From: Siminovitchia thermophila
GTDB lineage: Bacteria; Bacillota; Bacilli; Bacillales; Bacillaceae_C
DNA: 64,000 nucleotides
Reading direction: 5' to 3'
NCBI RefSeq assembly: GCF_016909185.1
Contig: NZ_JAFBFH010000007.1
Span: forward strand, 1 to 64,000
The notes below the pieces were generated by a model that saw only the letters and a list, made by a program, of their open reading frames with translations, had not been told where the DNA came from and searched no databases. Numbering within the stretch: position 1 is the first letter of the stretch; each line of letters starts with the position of its first letter. A program made the position numbers and the translations under genes. Below, piece by piece: positions 63,569-64,000 of the stretch.

Positions 63569-63715
63569 CCCGCATGTAAGGTGCCGTAAGACTCCCACTT
63601 CAAGATCTGAGTTGATACAAAAAGTTTAAGTGGGAGGAAACGGCACCTAAATGCCCGATTGGTTCAACTAACATTTCTTGGAAAAGGCATACCAAGAAAT
63701 GAAGTTTCACTTTAT
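63569..63715 (+). repeat. Repeat A unit, third of trimer, with a swapped stem
   Basis: 147 bp. The right hairpin is ATTTCTTGG (63673-63681)/CCAAGAAAT (63692-63700), unrelated in sequence to ATTCAGTAGGAG but perfectly paired and in the same place, directly before GAAGTTTCACTTTAT. Confidence 0.93.
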
Positions 63716-63757
63716 TGTTCGTTTTTTCATCAGCTGATTTAGTTGTGTCCCAGACTT
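63716..63757 (+). repeat. Repeat C right arm after trimer
   Basis: Nearly identical to 289-332 (one difference, GTCCC versus GGCCC). Confidence 0.78.
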
Positions 63758-64000
63758 GTATATTAATTAATAGAGGTTCGCTACCTCTGGTGCTTTTCCC
63801 AGTGTAATTATTTATACTGGAAGCAACGCTGTGGATTAGTGACCCAGACTACAGTACTTTTTAGTAACTGGTTTTTAGAGAGTCTAACCACAGCTCTTTG
63901 TTTATCTGTTGATCAGTTAGATAACGCTAGACGTTTGATTTCACACAAGGATACAGGGCAAAGGGTGCGTGGCTTGAGAACACAGCGTAATAATAAAGAA
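63758..64000 (+). other. Structured non-coding sequence at window edge
   Basis: Consecutive hairpins: AGAGGT/ACCTCT with loop TCGCT (63772-63788) and CCAGTGTA/TATACTGG (63799-63820, one G-U pair). GTGACCCAGAC and AGTACTTTTTAGTAACTGG follow. No gene. It could be the start of a structured RNA or the end of a mobile element that continues beyond the window. Confidence 0.4.

Noticed and set aside
63260-63715. Repeat A as an integron attC array
   Set aside because: Units abut without cassettes, there is no integrase, and the solitary copies at TTAT sites fit transposition better.
63260-63715. Repeat A as a CRISPR array
   Set aside because: Whole units, not short repeats with unique spacers, are repeated; variation is spread along the unit.

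Overview
The window comes from a low-GC, endospore-forming member of the Bacillaceae. Three things point there: the bacillithiol genes (ytxJ/brxC, bshB2-yojF), the spore coat gene gerQ, and the Bacillus-like gene order ung-ywdI-ywdK-gerQ-hemQ-pta-lipL. Regulation is also Bacillus-like: a perfect PerR box at katA, a PyrR attenuator at pyrP, a BirA-type operator at bioY and a GltC-type LysR gene. The species cannot be named from this sequence alone.

Layout. Positions 1-290 are tandem non-coding repeats. 0.3-8.8 kb: ytxJ, a SWIM/SNF2 helicase, katA, a threonine synthase and a DAACS symporter. 9-18.5 kb: pyrP, pepT, an HxlR-controlled quinone/nitro-stress locus, an ECF sigma/anti-sigma operon and bioY-bioB. 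19-27 kb: a frameshifted glcD, gdhA divergent from a gltC-like gene, a purC-deaminase-cobalamin-binding-like cluster, a PDZ-Lon protease and ypuA. 27.5-31.3 kb: an arginase/agmatinase-family gene broken by a frameshift and by a ~2.8-kb AT-rich insertion that carries a secreted-protein/membrane-protein pair and a truncated conjugative-element-like gene. 31.5-42.4 kb: ordinary transporters and enzymes. 42.4-45 kb: an IS1182-type remnant, a secreted papain-like protein and decayed sequence. 45-57 kb: kbl-tdh, recQ, atoE, a HAD phosphatase, bshB2-yojF, pdxK and mobA-moaE-moaD-moeB, followed by a decayed type I-C-like CRISPR array with no cas genes. 57.5-62.8 kb: the conserved ung to lipL block. 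62.8-64 kb: repeats and a structured edge region.

The most unusual feature is a family of ~143-155-bp non-coding units. There are nine copies, including a dimer at the left edge and a trimer at the right. Each has two conserved hairpins, sits directly 3' of TTAT and itself ends in TTAT. One copy lies inside another repeat whose uninterrupted form is also in the window, so both ends are defined by an empty site. One hairpin has a completely different stem that still pairs perfectly. This suggests a non-autonomous mobile element, possibly of the IS200/IS605 palindrome-associated kind, with structure under selection. No transposase is visible here.

Connected functions: ytxJ and bshB2/yojF belong to bacillithiol redox metabolism. 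kbl and tdh form a threonine-to-glycine route. mobA/moaE/moaD/moeB are the late part of molybdenum cofactor synthesis. katA and the HxlR-glyoxalase-nitroreductase locus are oxidative and electrophile stress modules.
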